Source: Paraconiothyrium sp. Pb-2020 (Eukaryota > Ascomycota > Dothideomycetes > Pleosporales > Didymosphaeriaceae). From it: DNA of 64,000 nucleotides. The notes under the pieces are model-generated. The model searched no databases and was not told the DNA's origin. It saw nothing but the letters and a program-made list of their open reading frames with translations. The stretch lies in assembly GCA_022419385.1 (NCBI GenBank), contig JAJUBI010000004.1, positions 2,957,286 through 3,021,285 on the forward strand, read 5' to 3'. Shown piece after piece: positions 42,039 to 52,683 of this stretch (position 1 is its first letter; each line of letters begins with the position of its first letter). A program made the translations under genes and the position numbers.

Positions 42039-42712
42039 CATTCTAACCGACCTTAGAAGCCGAACAGGCATGGAAGCCGAACAGGCATGGAAGCCGAACA
42101 GGCATGGAAGCCGAACAGGCATGGAAGCAGCATACCAATAAAGGAGCGGAGGAAAGTCTGTTCAAGGACACGAAGAGCTGGTATTCAGTGACAACATCCC
42201 GGGAAAGGCTGGGGAGGTGAGAAATGTAAGGTCGCTGTGGCAGATAGTACTAGTTCACGTCTCCAGTCTTTGAAGTACATGGCAAGGATGCCGGTATACA
42301 GGAAGAAGTGTGAGGAAGCGAAGGAGGACGGGCACAGAGACCAATTCCCTCTTAGCGCAGGGAAAGGATCCTCGACGCAGCTCCCGACGTGATAGCATGC
42401 ACGAGAAAGTCTATTGCGGGTAGGCTACAGCACAATCGGAATTCCGCCAAAAAGTAGAGGGTGCGTTTGGTAGGGTAGCTGTATCTGTACGATGCAATGA
42501 GCAATGTTAATTACAGTGCTGAAAATCGTGAAGGAGCTAGTACGAATGTTCCCTTTCTGTCACTAGTGTAAAATGGCGTCATCACTTCCTTGATTTGAGC
42601 TATGGCTAGACATTCGTCGCGGTTCCATGCCCGATAACTACGCCGAATCTCTCGGTCGTGTCTGTTAACGTCCATTCTAAGTCGCCGTAACACTCGCCTT
42701 TACGCAACTAGC
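42019..42712. other. Intergenic with repeat patches
   Basis: It carries the tandem repeats at its left edge and the agmatinase promoter at its right. No gene is supported. Confidence 0.5.
42056..42128 (+). repeat. 17-bp tandem array
   Basis: Four identical or nearly identical units of GCCGAACAGGCATGGAA plus partial ends, immediately downstream of the monooxygenase relic. Confidence 0.95.
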
Positions 42713-44861
42713 ATGGGATTTTCACGACTTGTAGCCGCTGGGCTGTTATCGTCTTCAGCTGCACGCGAGATCACATTCCAGCCTGTTTCTGATTTTGCGA
42801 ACCAACGGGTAATGGGCCACGGCGGGGAGAACGATGTGACATCAGGTTCGGCCTTTGCAGGTTTGATTACGTATGCCAATTTACCATACGTTCATTGTCT
42901 AGCCGGGGAAGGTCAACAAGTCGACAAGTTCGATATTGCTATTCTTGGTGCGCCTTTTGATACTGTGAGTACAACCTTTCAGTACACAACGCAAGTTGTC
43001 TGGATAATATGCAGGCGGACTGCAGAACGCAACTTCTCGTGCTTGTGACAGAAACAAGCGGGGCGCCGCGCAACGTTGTTGTACTGTGTCATTACAGCAT
43101 GCAACACAAACTATATAGTCATGGAAGCCACCCGACCACACACATTACGCAGTTCGCAATATCTAAACGCTTTTTTTAACAGGGAAGTTGTGGGAGTAAT
43201 AAATGTAATGGCCTCTGCAGTCTTGATGGCTGCCACCACTCTCGCTAGCCACGTACAATCTAAACATTCGATTGAAGCGGGTAAACCGTCAAGATACATC
43301 CCGCCATCAGAAGGAGGGCCACACCAGTTCCGAGCTGACAGACGCAACAGGGAGTAACGGCTAGACCTGGGGCGCGGTTCGGACCTAGCGGCATCCGTCG
43401 AGGTTCGAGGAGAATAGATCCGGACGGTGCATGGGACATTTACTCGGGTAAGATCCACCGTATCGTTTCGATATTAGGAGCCCCTTTCTCGAAGCGGTGC
43501 TAGGTCTCACGGTGGCATGCGTTCCATCTGCGGTACCTCAATGCTACAGTGTGAGGCGATGTCTTTCGGACGCGAGTGCGTGTTACTATATAGTAGAGGC
43601 TTCAAGCGAATACTCTGAGTATTGATCAACCGCTCTAAACATGCACCGCCTCTAGCAAAAACGGCGGAATCTTATCCCACGCGGTAACTGCAACCTAATC
43701 GAAGAAGCTGACTCTGTGGTCCACTGCATTAGGGAAGAACGTGTTCTATGATTGGGCAAAGATCGTAGACTGCGGCGATGCTCCTTTAACGTTTTTAGTA
43801 AGCGTTCCGACCCTAAGTTCGTTTGGGCAGCTTAACCGAGACGGTAGCAAGGACAACACAATAGCATTAAAACAGCTTAAAACCAGCCATCGGGTAAGTT
43901 GTGTTTACGAATTGTTATTCTGTACGCATGCGAAGAATGATCTAACAGATCATATTTGATAGATCATATCCGGTCGATCTTCCAAGTCAAGTGAATATTT
44001 AATTCCAAGGATCGTAACGTTGGGAGGAGATCATCCCACAACACTCTCCGCTTTGCGTTCAATTTACAACAACTGGGGATCCGTCAGTGTTATCCACTTT
44101 GACAGCCACATAGGTGAGAAGCGTCGCCGAATAGCATAACTTCGGCTAATGTGTGCTGTCAAGACACATGGGATCCTAAAGTTCTTGGTGGCGGAGTTTC
44201 ACGTTACGCGTAGTTTAATCTGACTAGCTTGAGAAGTTTAGCTAATCTGTTCCACAGCGGGGTGAATCACGGCACGTTCTTGCATATTGCTCATGAGGAA
44301 GGCTTGATTCGTAACACATCGATCCATGCCGGAATTCGAGCTCCAGTGCTTCGGCCCAAAGGCGATTTGCGGAATGACCTGCGATGCGGGTTTGAAACGA
44401 TCAAAGCCAGAGATATTGACCGCATCAGTGTGTCAGGAGTCATCGAAAAACTCAAAGGACGAGTGGCCGGTTCAAAAGTATACGTGTCAGTTGATATTGA
44501 CGTTCTGGATCCAGCATTCGCTCCAGGTGAGTCACAGTCTGAGCACGCTTTGTGACAGGATGGTGACGCGCATCAATCGGGACCATATCTGACAGACCTG
44601 TTAGCAACGGGAACTGCCGAAGTGGGCGGCTGGACAACTCGCGAGCTGCTGTCGATCCTCGACGGTCTGGCCGGGCTTGAAATTGTTGGGGCAGACGTGG
44701 GCATGAAGACCAACCATCAACCTCGACCGTGTACATGCTGACTATCACCAGTCGAAGTTGCGCCAATCTATGACAATACTGGAGAAACTACCGTGCTTGC
44801 CGCCGCGGAGGTAGTGCAGTCGCTTCTTCGCTTGATGATTGCTCAGCCTGTCAAAGCTTGA
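42713..44861 (+). CDS. Agmatinase/ureohydrolase-family protein
   Basis: Nine exons (42713-42964, 43351-43447, 43733-43797, 43852-43893, 43963-44113, 44164-44209, 44258-44526, 44605-44700, 44752-44861) keep phase and give 375 residues. It belongs to the binuclear-manganese ureohydrolases that hydrolyse agmatine or related guanidino compounds to an amine and urea. Conserved sites: ARPGARFGPSGIRRGSRR, CGDAPLTFL, VTLGGDHPTTLSALR (first His), HFDSHIDTWDP (Asp/His ligands), HEEGLI, GIRAPV and SVDIDVLDPAFAP. A hydrophobic N-terminus (LVAAGLLSSSAA) may be a signal peptide. Oddities: introns 1 (386 nt) and 2 (285 nt) are far longer than the rest, and intron 8 needs a GC donor (GTGG/GCATGA...CACCAG). 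It is intact by this model, although without splicing it looks like a string of broken frames. Confidence 0.82.
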
Positions 44862-45364
44862 GAAGCTGTGGGGAGGGAAGCAGGGCATCGACCGGTTTGG
44901 ACCATACGCTGAGGGGCACTGCGTTAGCGTTGACGTTGTTGACAATGATTGCACTGATGCGCCTACCAATCTTTCAGTCGGGCTTATCTGTTTCTTGCCA
45001 TGAGCACTTGTGAGGGAGACCTAGTCTTGGGCTATGTAGAGAAATGAAAAGCGCACTCACCCCCTGGAGGATCGACTTTGCAACGGTGGGCTGCATAGGA
45101 AGCTCCGAAGTAATACGTCAAGTCTGCATTGCATCTTATCTGTTTGGGCTTATTACGATTGTGTGAAAACCGTCGTAGTGATGAGGGAACCCTAGGACAT
45201 GCTGGTGCATGTGCGGTCGTCGCACGGCATCGTGGAAATGGCGACAGAGTATGCGTCATACCGGATCAGGTCTTAGCGCATATACCCCGCCTACCGAGGC
45301 CGTGTTGCTTCGCGAGCTTCACGACAGCATCTGAATCGCTCTCATCGTCTCAGTCGCCCTCATC
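44862..45364. other. Intergenic with likely cytochrome b5-like promoter
   Basis: No gene is supported; short frames without motifs. Confidence 0.4.
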
Positions 45365-45931
45365 ATGTCCGACGCATCAGCCCCCCAGCAGAAAGAGAAA
45401 TTTGCTCCCAAGCAGCCTGTGGATCTCGCACCTCCGAAAGATGATGTCATCACTCGCGACTACCTCACGAAATGCGATGGTACGGTTGATGTGAAATTCA
45501 CTGAACCGCAGTGCGCTAACCGATCATCGATAGGCACAAATGAAGGGTTCCCCACGCTAGTAGCCATCAAGGTAAAGTTTTAAGCCTTTGAGCAGCAAGT
45601 CATACAAGCATTTACTGATGATCAGGGTGATGTCTTTGATGTTAGTGGCAAAGATACGTACGCGCCAGGCAAGAACTACCATGGTTAGTACCCTCGTCTG
45701 CCCTATATGCGGTTGAATGGTGTTTTCTGATGTAATGCGCGCGTAGTCTTTACCGGGAAAGAGCCAAATCGGGCGCTGGGGCTGTCTTCTCTGGAACTGA
45801 AAGATTGCGTTTCAGATTACTCTGACCTTGCCGAGGACAAGTTGAAAGTCTTGAACGACTGGCACACTTTCTTCTCAAAGAGGTATAATATTGTCGGGCG
45901 GCTCCAATCTGAGAACAGTGCGAGTTTATGA
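45365..45931 (+). CDS. Cytochrome b5-like heme/steroid-binding protein
   Basis: Four exons (45365-45479, 45534-45571, 45626-45683, 45747-45931) give 131 residues. It has the MAPR/Dap1-type domain: GDVFDVSGKDTYAPGKNYH, FTGKEPNRALG, then LNDWHTFFSKRYNIVGRL, which is the family ending. This group binds heme and supports cytochrome P450 enzymes of sterol synthesis. Yeast Dap1 and animal PGRMC1 are the known relatives; they have an N-terminal membrane helix, whereas here residues 1-35 are hydrophilic, so it is a soluble-type relative. The start ATG at 45365 lies in a good context after a pyrimidine-rich leader. It stands next to the agmatinase gene. Confidence 0.88.
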
Positions 45932-46528
45932 GTGTGGAGCGGGCCAAACGTGTCATGATACCTAAATCCACTTCCTGTCTCACGATAGTGTCGATTCTAC
46001 TAGTCGCGCCAATCATCGGTATGACTGTGCCACTGATTGATATGGGAATCGCGCAACCTGCATCCAAACTACGGCGGACACGAGCGGCTCGGGTATAGTG
46101 AAACCGTCAGGGACAACACTTCCACAAACTACCAAGTAGAACACAGCTTTTCGAGCACGGTGCTACTGACACAAGCTTGTGCAGTACAGCGGTGATGTGT
46201 GTTCGCCAAGGGGTCTATGCGAGCAAGCTGACCCCCAAATGAGTACATCGACGATTGCAGAGACAAGATCGAACAACTTGCGGACGATCAGAGTTGATTA
46301 AAGTGGGTGCATGATCCCTACAGCATCCAAGTGGCTTTTATACTTCATGTTACTAACGCCAAAGCCATACCAATAAAGAGATATAACCGACGGTCCACAC
46401 TAGATACAAAATGTACATGCGTAAGGTCGTTATACACATTGACACCCGCGAATGGTCACCAAAATCATTGGCGAAGCCAATCGAAGCAAAAGGAATCCAA
46501 TAACTGAGCAACAGCAGACCAGCAGTGC
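45932..46528. other. Intergenic, no gene seen
   Basis: Short open frames without features. Confidence 0.4.
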
Positions 46529-46759
46529 TCATCTACTGCTAGCGAACCCGTACTGCGACTTTGTGCTGCTATATTGAACGGCTTGCCTTGATCTGATACA
46601 CTGATTGCATTCTGAGTCGTGTTGCTCCCACTCTCGCTTGATATTCCAAGCGCCGAAGCATTGATGATTGGGGTCGTTGCGGGCGAAGTGGCAAAATTGG
46701 ATACGCCGGGTATCATCGTGTCCGCACGGGACGAAGTGAATCTTCTCAAAGTAGCACAT
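46529..46759 (-). CDS. Small Cys/His-rich hypothetical protein
   Basis: The frame encodes 76 residues from the ATG at 46759, MCYFEKIHFVPCGHDD, then FCHFARNDPNHQCFGAWN and DSECNQC. The cysteine and histidine positions suggest a metal- or disulfide-stabilised fold. Proteins with this start (MC-F-K-HYVLCDHDD, FCHFARNDPNH-C) are, from memory, common as hypotheticals in capnodialean fungi. An in-frame ATG at 46813 would add 18 residues. Function unknown; a downstream exon cannot be excluded. Confidence 0.6.
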   Translation of the reverse strand: MCYFEKIHFVPCGHDDTRRIQFCHFARNDPNHQCFGAWNIKREWEQHDSECNQCIRSRQAVQYSSTKSQYGFASSR

Positions 46760-49700
46760 CTTCAGCGTTGTTCTGTCGTGCTGGTAAGCTACATCCGATC
46801 TCGCTTTTGTCATGGAGGCTTACACTGGAGGTTTCAGTCGTCGTGACTGCTTGATAGGGTTTCGACACGAGGCACAGGTTACCCGTTGTGTTTGTGGACG
46901 TGGAGCCTTGTGAAGTTGAAAAATCTGGGGAGATCTGGGGATTGCACTCCCATGCACATTCACCACCTGTTTTATATTTCCGTCAGCCTGCCGTACAACC
47001 ATGTTTGGACGGGATAGCTGCACACAATGTTCCATTGACGAGCCTTTTGAGCCCCGGTGCGTATTACGCCAATTATTAGTGGTTATTCGGGATCCACGTG
47101 TCTTGAACCCCGGTCCGAGGAACCAAGTGAAGGCCGATATCATCGTGCCGAGAATTTTGATGCCTGCAGTACCGAGCGTGGAGACGTACGGCTGTGGCCT
47201 GAGGTATGTGCACCTTCGTCGCAATCCACTTTAAGAACATCCTTATCTACCCTCAGATGTGGAGACGTCTGTTTGTGTTGCTTGACTGCATAGAACCAGA
47301 GACGTTCGCAAGTTTAGTTGGATTCCTTGTGCTTGCGAATGAAATCCGGTATGCGATCACCGATCGGTGCGGTCGATAGTCCTTGGTCGCGGGCGCTAGT
47401 AGTCACGCAGTTCTGACCTTTGTCGAGTTTGATTGCGTATCCGGCGCGATAACGCTCAGGCTCGATGTTCCTGGACAAAGACATCTTATCCGGACAATTC
47501 ACTTGGTCATTGCATCGACGCGCTCTCGTTGAAGGCTGCTTATTGGGTCCTAAGATGTCGTTGTGTGTACAAACCCCATACACACTCAGGTTTGGTAGTA
47601 CTCACCCCCAGCAAAGAAGTATCAGCCTGAAGCAACCCAGCCTGTATAGGACGCTAATCATGTCCCGAACCACTGCCAGTTGGATTCGCGATCGTGTGTC
47701 TTGTATACAACTGTGACACGAACCGGCGGCCATTCGATGTACACCAACGCAACACCACTACACAACTTTTGAACCACACCCATCTCGTATACTTCGTAAT
47801 CTTGACACGATAATGAATGGATTCCCAAAAGATGTTACAGCTCCTCTATGATGTGTTGCAGACCGCCAGCCATGCTATAGCTCAAGCTATTTGCTTCTCT
47901 CCGCTACTCTCGCAAACTACGAATCTAAACTCAGAGGTCAATCTAGCATACTACACCGCGTCGGAGCTCGGGTAGCTCTCTTTGCTAGATCTTGCCTCTT
48001 GATTGGTGGAGAACTGCAGTTAGTTTTAGTGGGTAGAACGCGTGTCGTACCGTCGTATACCCCCACACATGACGGTGGGTTGTTTTTAACGTTGTTGCAT
48101 AAGGCCGCTGCATCATTCCACCAACTCGGTGAAACAGATGTCGCACAACGCTCGAGCACAATCGCGGACTAGCTACGCATATGCACCAGTGCAATAGACG
48201 AACCACGTGCATTGGACCGGGCAATTGTCTTTGGTCTTGACCACATCAAGCTTCTTCGGCAACTCCACGCTAGCCTCCAAGCTTACTCGATACGTCAGGA
48301 CGTATTTGATCATATGGTTGCCAGTTGTAACCCAAATCTTCGCTTAAACATTGACCAACAAGCTCATCAGTCCCTAGGGTACGTAATCAACGTCGAATTC
48401 AACAATCTACAGCACCAATTATGTGTTTATACGAAGCATCCTAACTCCTACTCTACTTGCACTGGTGGTTGATTGATTCGGTATTCCGGTTGATGGGGTC
48501 TACCTTAGATCGTAACAGAGCATCCGGAGTACCCACCGAACGCATTTGTTGCCACGAGCAGGAAGACAACATCCGAGCGAGAAGCCAAGTCGCGGAAGCG
48601 GATGTTTCGCGTGACCAAGCTCACCGGATTGGGCTTGGTGCACTGCAAAGGTGTGTTGCAAAAGTACCTTGTCGGCTGGATCCACCACGTTGTGTTCAAG
48701 TATGCCAGAGTCTACCTTCCCGGTAGAGTAACCTCCGTGTACCGGGGCCAAGATTGCAATCGAGTGAGATTTCTCACTTTTTGCAAGATGTGCCTGCCGC
48801 TCAACGACACCTGGTCAATTGCGGAAGCACTTGGCCCCCGGGACACCGCATTCCTGTTTAATTGCACTCCTCCAAATATCTTGCTGTGACCCCGAAAGCA
48901 ACCATATGCATCTGCGCAGATGGCTTATAAAGTCTTATTGGGTCCAATCAGGTGCACATGTGCTTAATGTGACCGGTGGGACTTTTGGTCGTGGTAGCAA
49001 ACAGTCTACATGCAAGTCCCGAATGCCAATGAACCAGAGATCCACAAGCACATGCGCCGTATATCAGCATCCGACCTTAATGTAAGTTGGATAGGCCAAG
49101 TTGGCACGACAGCAGCTCGAGCGGCGACCGTTGGGCCCAGGGACCCTGGGCAACGTTGCAGCTATCAGTCTGCTAATCTAATGAGATACTAAGAGCTGAC
49201 CATTGATCTCTGAGACCATCTTGCTCCCTTCATTCCAGGCCTAGTGCAGCTAGAATGCGATGACGTGACCGTGTGCTTCCACTTCGAGAAATGTATGCGT
49301 CAAATCATGCGCTGGTCTCTTGTTTTGCCAACACAATGCAATGAGCAAGTCGTGCGTCAAGGGCACTTTTGCCACCAAGAGCTCACTGACTCGCAGTTAC
49401 GTTCGTTCCACAAGAGCTTTGCCGTGTTGCCTCCGTGACTTGAGCCTCATCGTCTATTGTCGCACATTAAGGATTGTTGTACCTAAGACAGTGGGGGTAG
49501 TCCTCATATCCTCTACAGTTTGTGACTTTCTCGGGCCAGCTTTGATAATTTGTGATCTTTCCAAGAGCACGCAATCTTGTTATAGGTCTACAGCAAGTCT
49601 TGGGAGAAGTTTTTGACGTCTATCTGCCCGTGTCCTGATTACTAGGTGCATTGTCAAATGACCTCGACTTTAGAAGTACCCCGGGGATGCGGGTATTCGA

Positions 49701-50439
49701 AGGGCCGTAGGGATCGTATTTGTGCATGCACGTCGCCGTCTTCGTCAATGGTAGGACAGCCCAGGATGAAAACTTGGTATAGCGGGGTCCGGGCTCACCT
49801 GGTAGCAAATCGGGACCAGGATTCTCGTGACACGTAAGCAGGTGAGAAACTGCAAGATAGGAGTTCTCCCCCCTTTGCAGCGAACCTCCACAGACGACGA
49901 GCCGTCTGATACCCATCAGTGTCGGGCAATTCAGGATTCGGCCTCGCGATTCCATAGGACGATGTCAACGGCCATCTGCTGCTCTATGAGATCCAGATCA
50001 GTGCGCAGACTCGTTGCATCGACACTACTTCAGGTACTTGAACAACATCCCGCCGTGCATGCGCGAACGGGGTAACGGGAACTCTCCCGGTTACTCTCAA
50101 GCCCAATCTGGCTTTACTGGACTCGAAAAAAGCCCCTACCTCATGCTGGCTCCCGGATTCTGGAGTCGTGCTGCGGGCAGCTTCGTGTCTGGCGACGTGC
50201 ATGTGGCAGCACGGCAGCAAGTGCGAGCGACGCATCAGTGGCCCTGAGTATGAGTGACGCTGCGGGTTGCAGGGTCCACCAGAGTAGGATTCGCGGGCGT
50301 GGGACATTACCAAAAGATGAGAACTCACACAGTCAGGACTTTTTGATAGAGCATATTCGTCGCGTGTTCTTAGCGGCTTGCACTAAGCATACGGTAAACG
50401 TGCCAACATAATCCTCAGTCACATTCTCGGCTATCAACA
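46760..50439. other. 3.7-kb gene-poor stretch
   Basis: No gene is supported. Open frames are short, occur on both strands and lack family motifs, and no clear transposon terminal repeats were found. It may hold decayed sequence. An imperfect 12-bp inverted repeat with a single-base centre is at 49129-49155. Confidence 0.5.
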
Positions 50440-52683
50440 TCACGCTTTGCCCTGCTTTCTCGTCCTCCTAGCCATCCGCTTCTTCTGTATGATCTGTGCA
50501 CGCAGCTTGGCCTTCGCATCGAGCTTGCTCTTCGCAGCATCTTCCCCTGCATCCGATCCCTGATCTTCCTTTGCCGTAGTACCACTCACGGCACCTCCCG
50601 TGACCGACTCGCGTTTGCGCTTCTTGCCGCCCTTCCTTTCGCGGCCCGAGTCAGCCTCCTGCCCGTCCTTGTCGGCCGGTTTAGGATCCTTGGCCTTGCT
50701 CTCCCTATCCGAGCGCCGAGCGACCACGTTCGCATTCTCGATGGCAAACTCAACGATGAGCCTCTTCTTCTTGTCCTGGTGCTCTTCTTTCGCCGCCTTT
50801 TTGCTCTTAGGTTGTGTTGCTTGTGTTTTGTAGTCGACGGCGTGCCCGTTGAGCCAGCGTAATCCCATGAGCGCACTGCGGTGCGTGTAGAACTCAATGA
50901 AGCCATACCCACGACTCCTACCAGCACCGCTCTCTTCCGTAATCTTGCTTCCAGCGGGCGTTTCGAAGACAACCTTAGCTTGCTTGACAATACCCTTGCC
51001 CATACGCTTTCTCGCTTTCTCGGCATTGAGCATGGCGTCGCCGCCACGAGCAAGTTCTTCGGCCGACAAGCGCTGTCGCTTGCCTGCTTTAACATCGGCA
51101 GCGAAGCCGACGACAGCCTGCCGTGCGAGAGCCTTGAGATCTTTGGACGTGACGGTGCGGGGAATGTTGCGCACTGCGAGACGGGTTAGGGAGAGATGCA
51201 ACGCAGGATTCTTCTCGATCTGCTTTTTGCGTTGGTCTGCACTCTCTTGGCGCATCTTGATCTCGGATGGAGACAATTTCTGGTATAAAGGTGATTTGGT
51301 GTCGAGAGTGCCCTCGGAGAGGAGGTACAGACGGCGCTTGTCCTTGTCACGGTTATAACGCGAAGCTTGCCCTTCAGCAGTGAGCCGTACGGCTTCGCTT
51401 TTGTCGACGGCGCGGGTAATTTGGAGGACTCGGCCATCCATTGTGTAGCGGCCCGTTGGGTCGGCATCTTCGTTTTCTAGGACAGAGTGTGCGATGGTGA
51501 TCTGTGTACCGTCCCTTCGATCGGCGGTGACTCGTTGCAATTTTGTAGATGGTACGCCCTTCAGACAATCAATCATGTCTTCTTCTTTGTAGAAACGAAC
51601 GAAACCAGTGCCCTTTGGTCGGTCGGTTTCGTGGTCCATGACAACTCGAGCGTATGCGATCGGACCAAACTGCTTGAAGTGCTCGAAGAGGCTGTCGTCG
51701 TCAGCGGTGAAGGGAAGGTTTCGGATGAAGACGGTGTAATCGGGAGCTCTGGGTTTGGCATCCTCAAGGGCTATTCCGCCTCCTCCGTCGCTGTCGGAAA
51801 TGTCTTCGTAGTCGGCATTGCTCTCGTCTTCGCTCTCGTCGTCACTTTGTGCATCTTCGTCCTCCTCGGAGCCCTCAGCTGAGGACCTATCGTCCTCTTC
51901 CTCATCCTCGTCCTCATTACTCGCTTTGGACTCATCTTTCTGCCTGACCTGCTCAGCATCCAACTGCTTCTGCAAATCCTGCCAAGCGTCCTTATCGACC
52001 GCCCAATCCACAGCAATCTGCCTACCGTCAATGTCCTTTCCGTTCAGTTCCTCCATCGCCTTCTCTGCATTCTTCTTTCCTCTGAGTGCCACGAAACCGA
52101 ATCCTCTCAGCTCGCCGGTCGGCTTCTTGGGCAGCTTCGTAAAGTGCACCTTTCCATAGCTCAAAAACAGCTTCTGCAGCTGTTCCGGCGTCTTGATACT
52201 CCAAGGTAAATTCCGTACAATAAGCTTCGGCGCCTGATTTTCCTTCATCGCCTGTTCGCGCTCGGCCCTCGCTCTTGCACCTGCAGAAATTGCAGGCGCA
52301 GCGGTATCCGCATCGCGATGACGCGCTTCCGCGACCTCAACCCTTATCTTCTTGCCTTGTAGGTCAGCTCCATCAAGTTCCTCTTTTGCGCGCTGCGCAT
52401 CCTCGGCGTCGGCGAATGTGACAAAGCCATAGCCCTTCGAAGCCTTTGTTTCCTTGTCAAGAACGACGAGAGCGTATTTGATAGGGTAATTCTCAGAGAA
52501 GAAGTCGGTGAGGTCTTCGGTAGTGACCGAGGGAGCGAGGGAGCGAACGAAAAGCTGTCTGCGCGACTGGGTAGCTTTGGAGGGGCTTGCGGTGGTATGA
52601 GAGGGTTCGTCGGCGTCTGCGAGAGCTGTTGTGGCAGAGGCGCCGTCATCCGACAGTCGCTGGCGTTTTCTACGAGGTGCCAT
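50440..52683 (-). CDS. NOP4: Nucleolar RNA-binding protein NOP4 (RBM28-like)
   Basis: A single frame of 747 residues with four RNA-recognition motifs: RRM1 (about 42-117, QLFVRSLA, GYGFVTF), RRM2 (about 150-228, KLIVRNLPWS, GFGFVAL), an acidic stretch (about 245-305, runs of Asp/Glu/Ser), RRM3 (about 315-420, TVFIRNLPF, GTGFVRF) and RRM4 (about 500-620, RLAVRNIPR, GYGFIEFYTH). The C-terminus is strongly basic (KKRKRES, RMARRTRKQGKA). NOP4/Nop77 is needed for 27S pre-rRNA processing and 60S assembly in the nucleolus. Length is close to the family norm. The gene is intronless, like RRN6, and convergent with the gene-poor stretch. Confidence 0.94.
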   Translation of the reverse strand: MAPRRKRQRLSDDGASATTALADADEPSHTTASPSKATQSRRQLFVRSLAPSVTTEDLTDFFSENYPIKYALVVLDKETKASKGYGFVTFADAEDAQRAKEELDGADLQGKKIRVEVAEARHRDADTAAPAISAGARARAEREQAMKENQAPKLIVRNLPWSIKTPEQLQKLFLSYGKVHFTKLPKKPTGELRGFGFVALRGKKNAEKAMEELNGKDIDGRQIAVDWAVDKDAWQDLQKQLDAEQVRQKDESKASNEDEDEEEDDRSSAEGSEEDEDAQSDDESEDESNADYEDISDSDGGGGIALEDAKPRAPDYTVFIRNLPFTADDDSLFEHFKQFGPIAYARVVMDHETDRPKGTGFVRFYKEEDMIDCLKGVPSTKLQRVTADRRDGTQITIAHSVLENEDADPTGRYTMDGRVLQITRAVDKSEAVRLTAEGQASRYNRDKDKRRLYLLSEGTLDTKSPLYQKLSPSEIKMRQESADQRKKQIEKNPALHLSLTRLAVRNIPRTVTSKDLKALARQAVVGFAADVKAGKRQRLSAEELARGGDAMLNAEKARKRMGKGIVKQAKVVFETPAGSKITEESGAGRSRGYGFIEFYTHRSALMGLRWLNGHAVDYKTQATQPKSKKAAKEEHQDKKKRLIVEFAIENANVVARRSDRESKAKDPKPADKDGQEADSGRERKGGKKRKRESVTGGAVSGTTAKEDQGSDAGEDAAKSKLDAKAKLRAQIIQKKRMARRTRKQGKA

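Noticed and set aside
42713..44861. Agmatinase as a pseudogene
   Set aside because: First judged broken because no long frame exists, but a nine-exon model restores every conserved block with phase-consistent junctions.
48596..48680. SNF2 helicase relic suggested by a RDQAHRIG peptide
   Set aside because: A single short match with no other helicase motif in any frame nearby.
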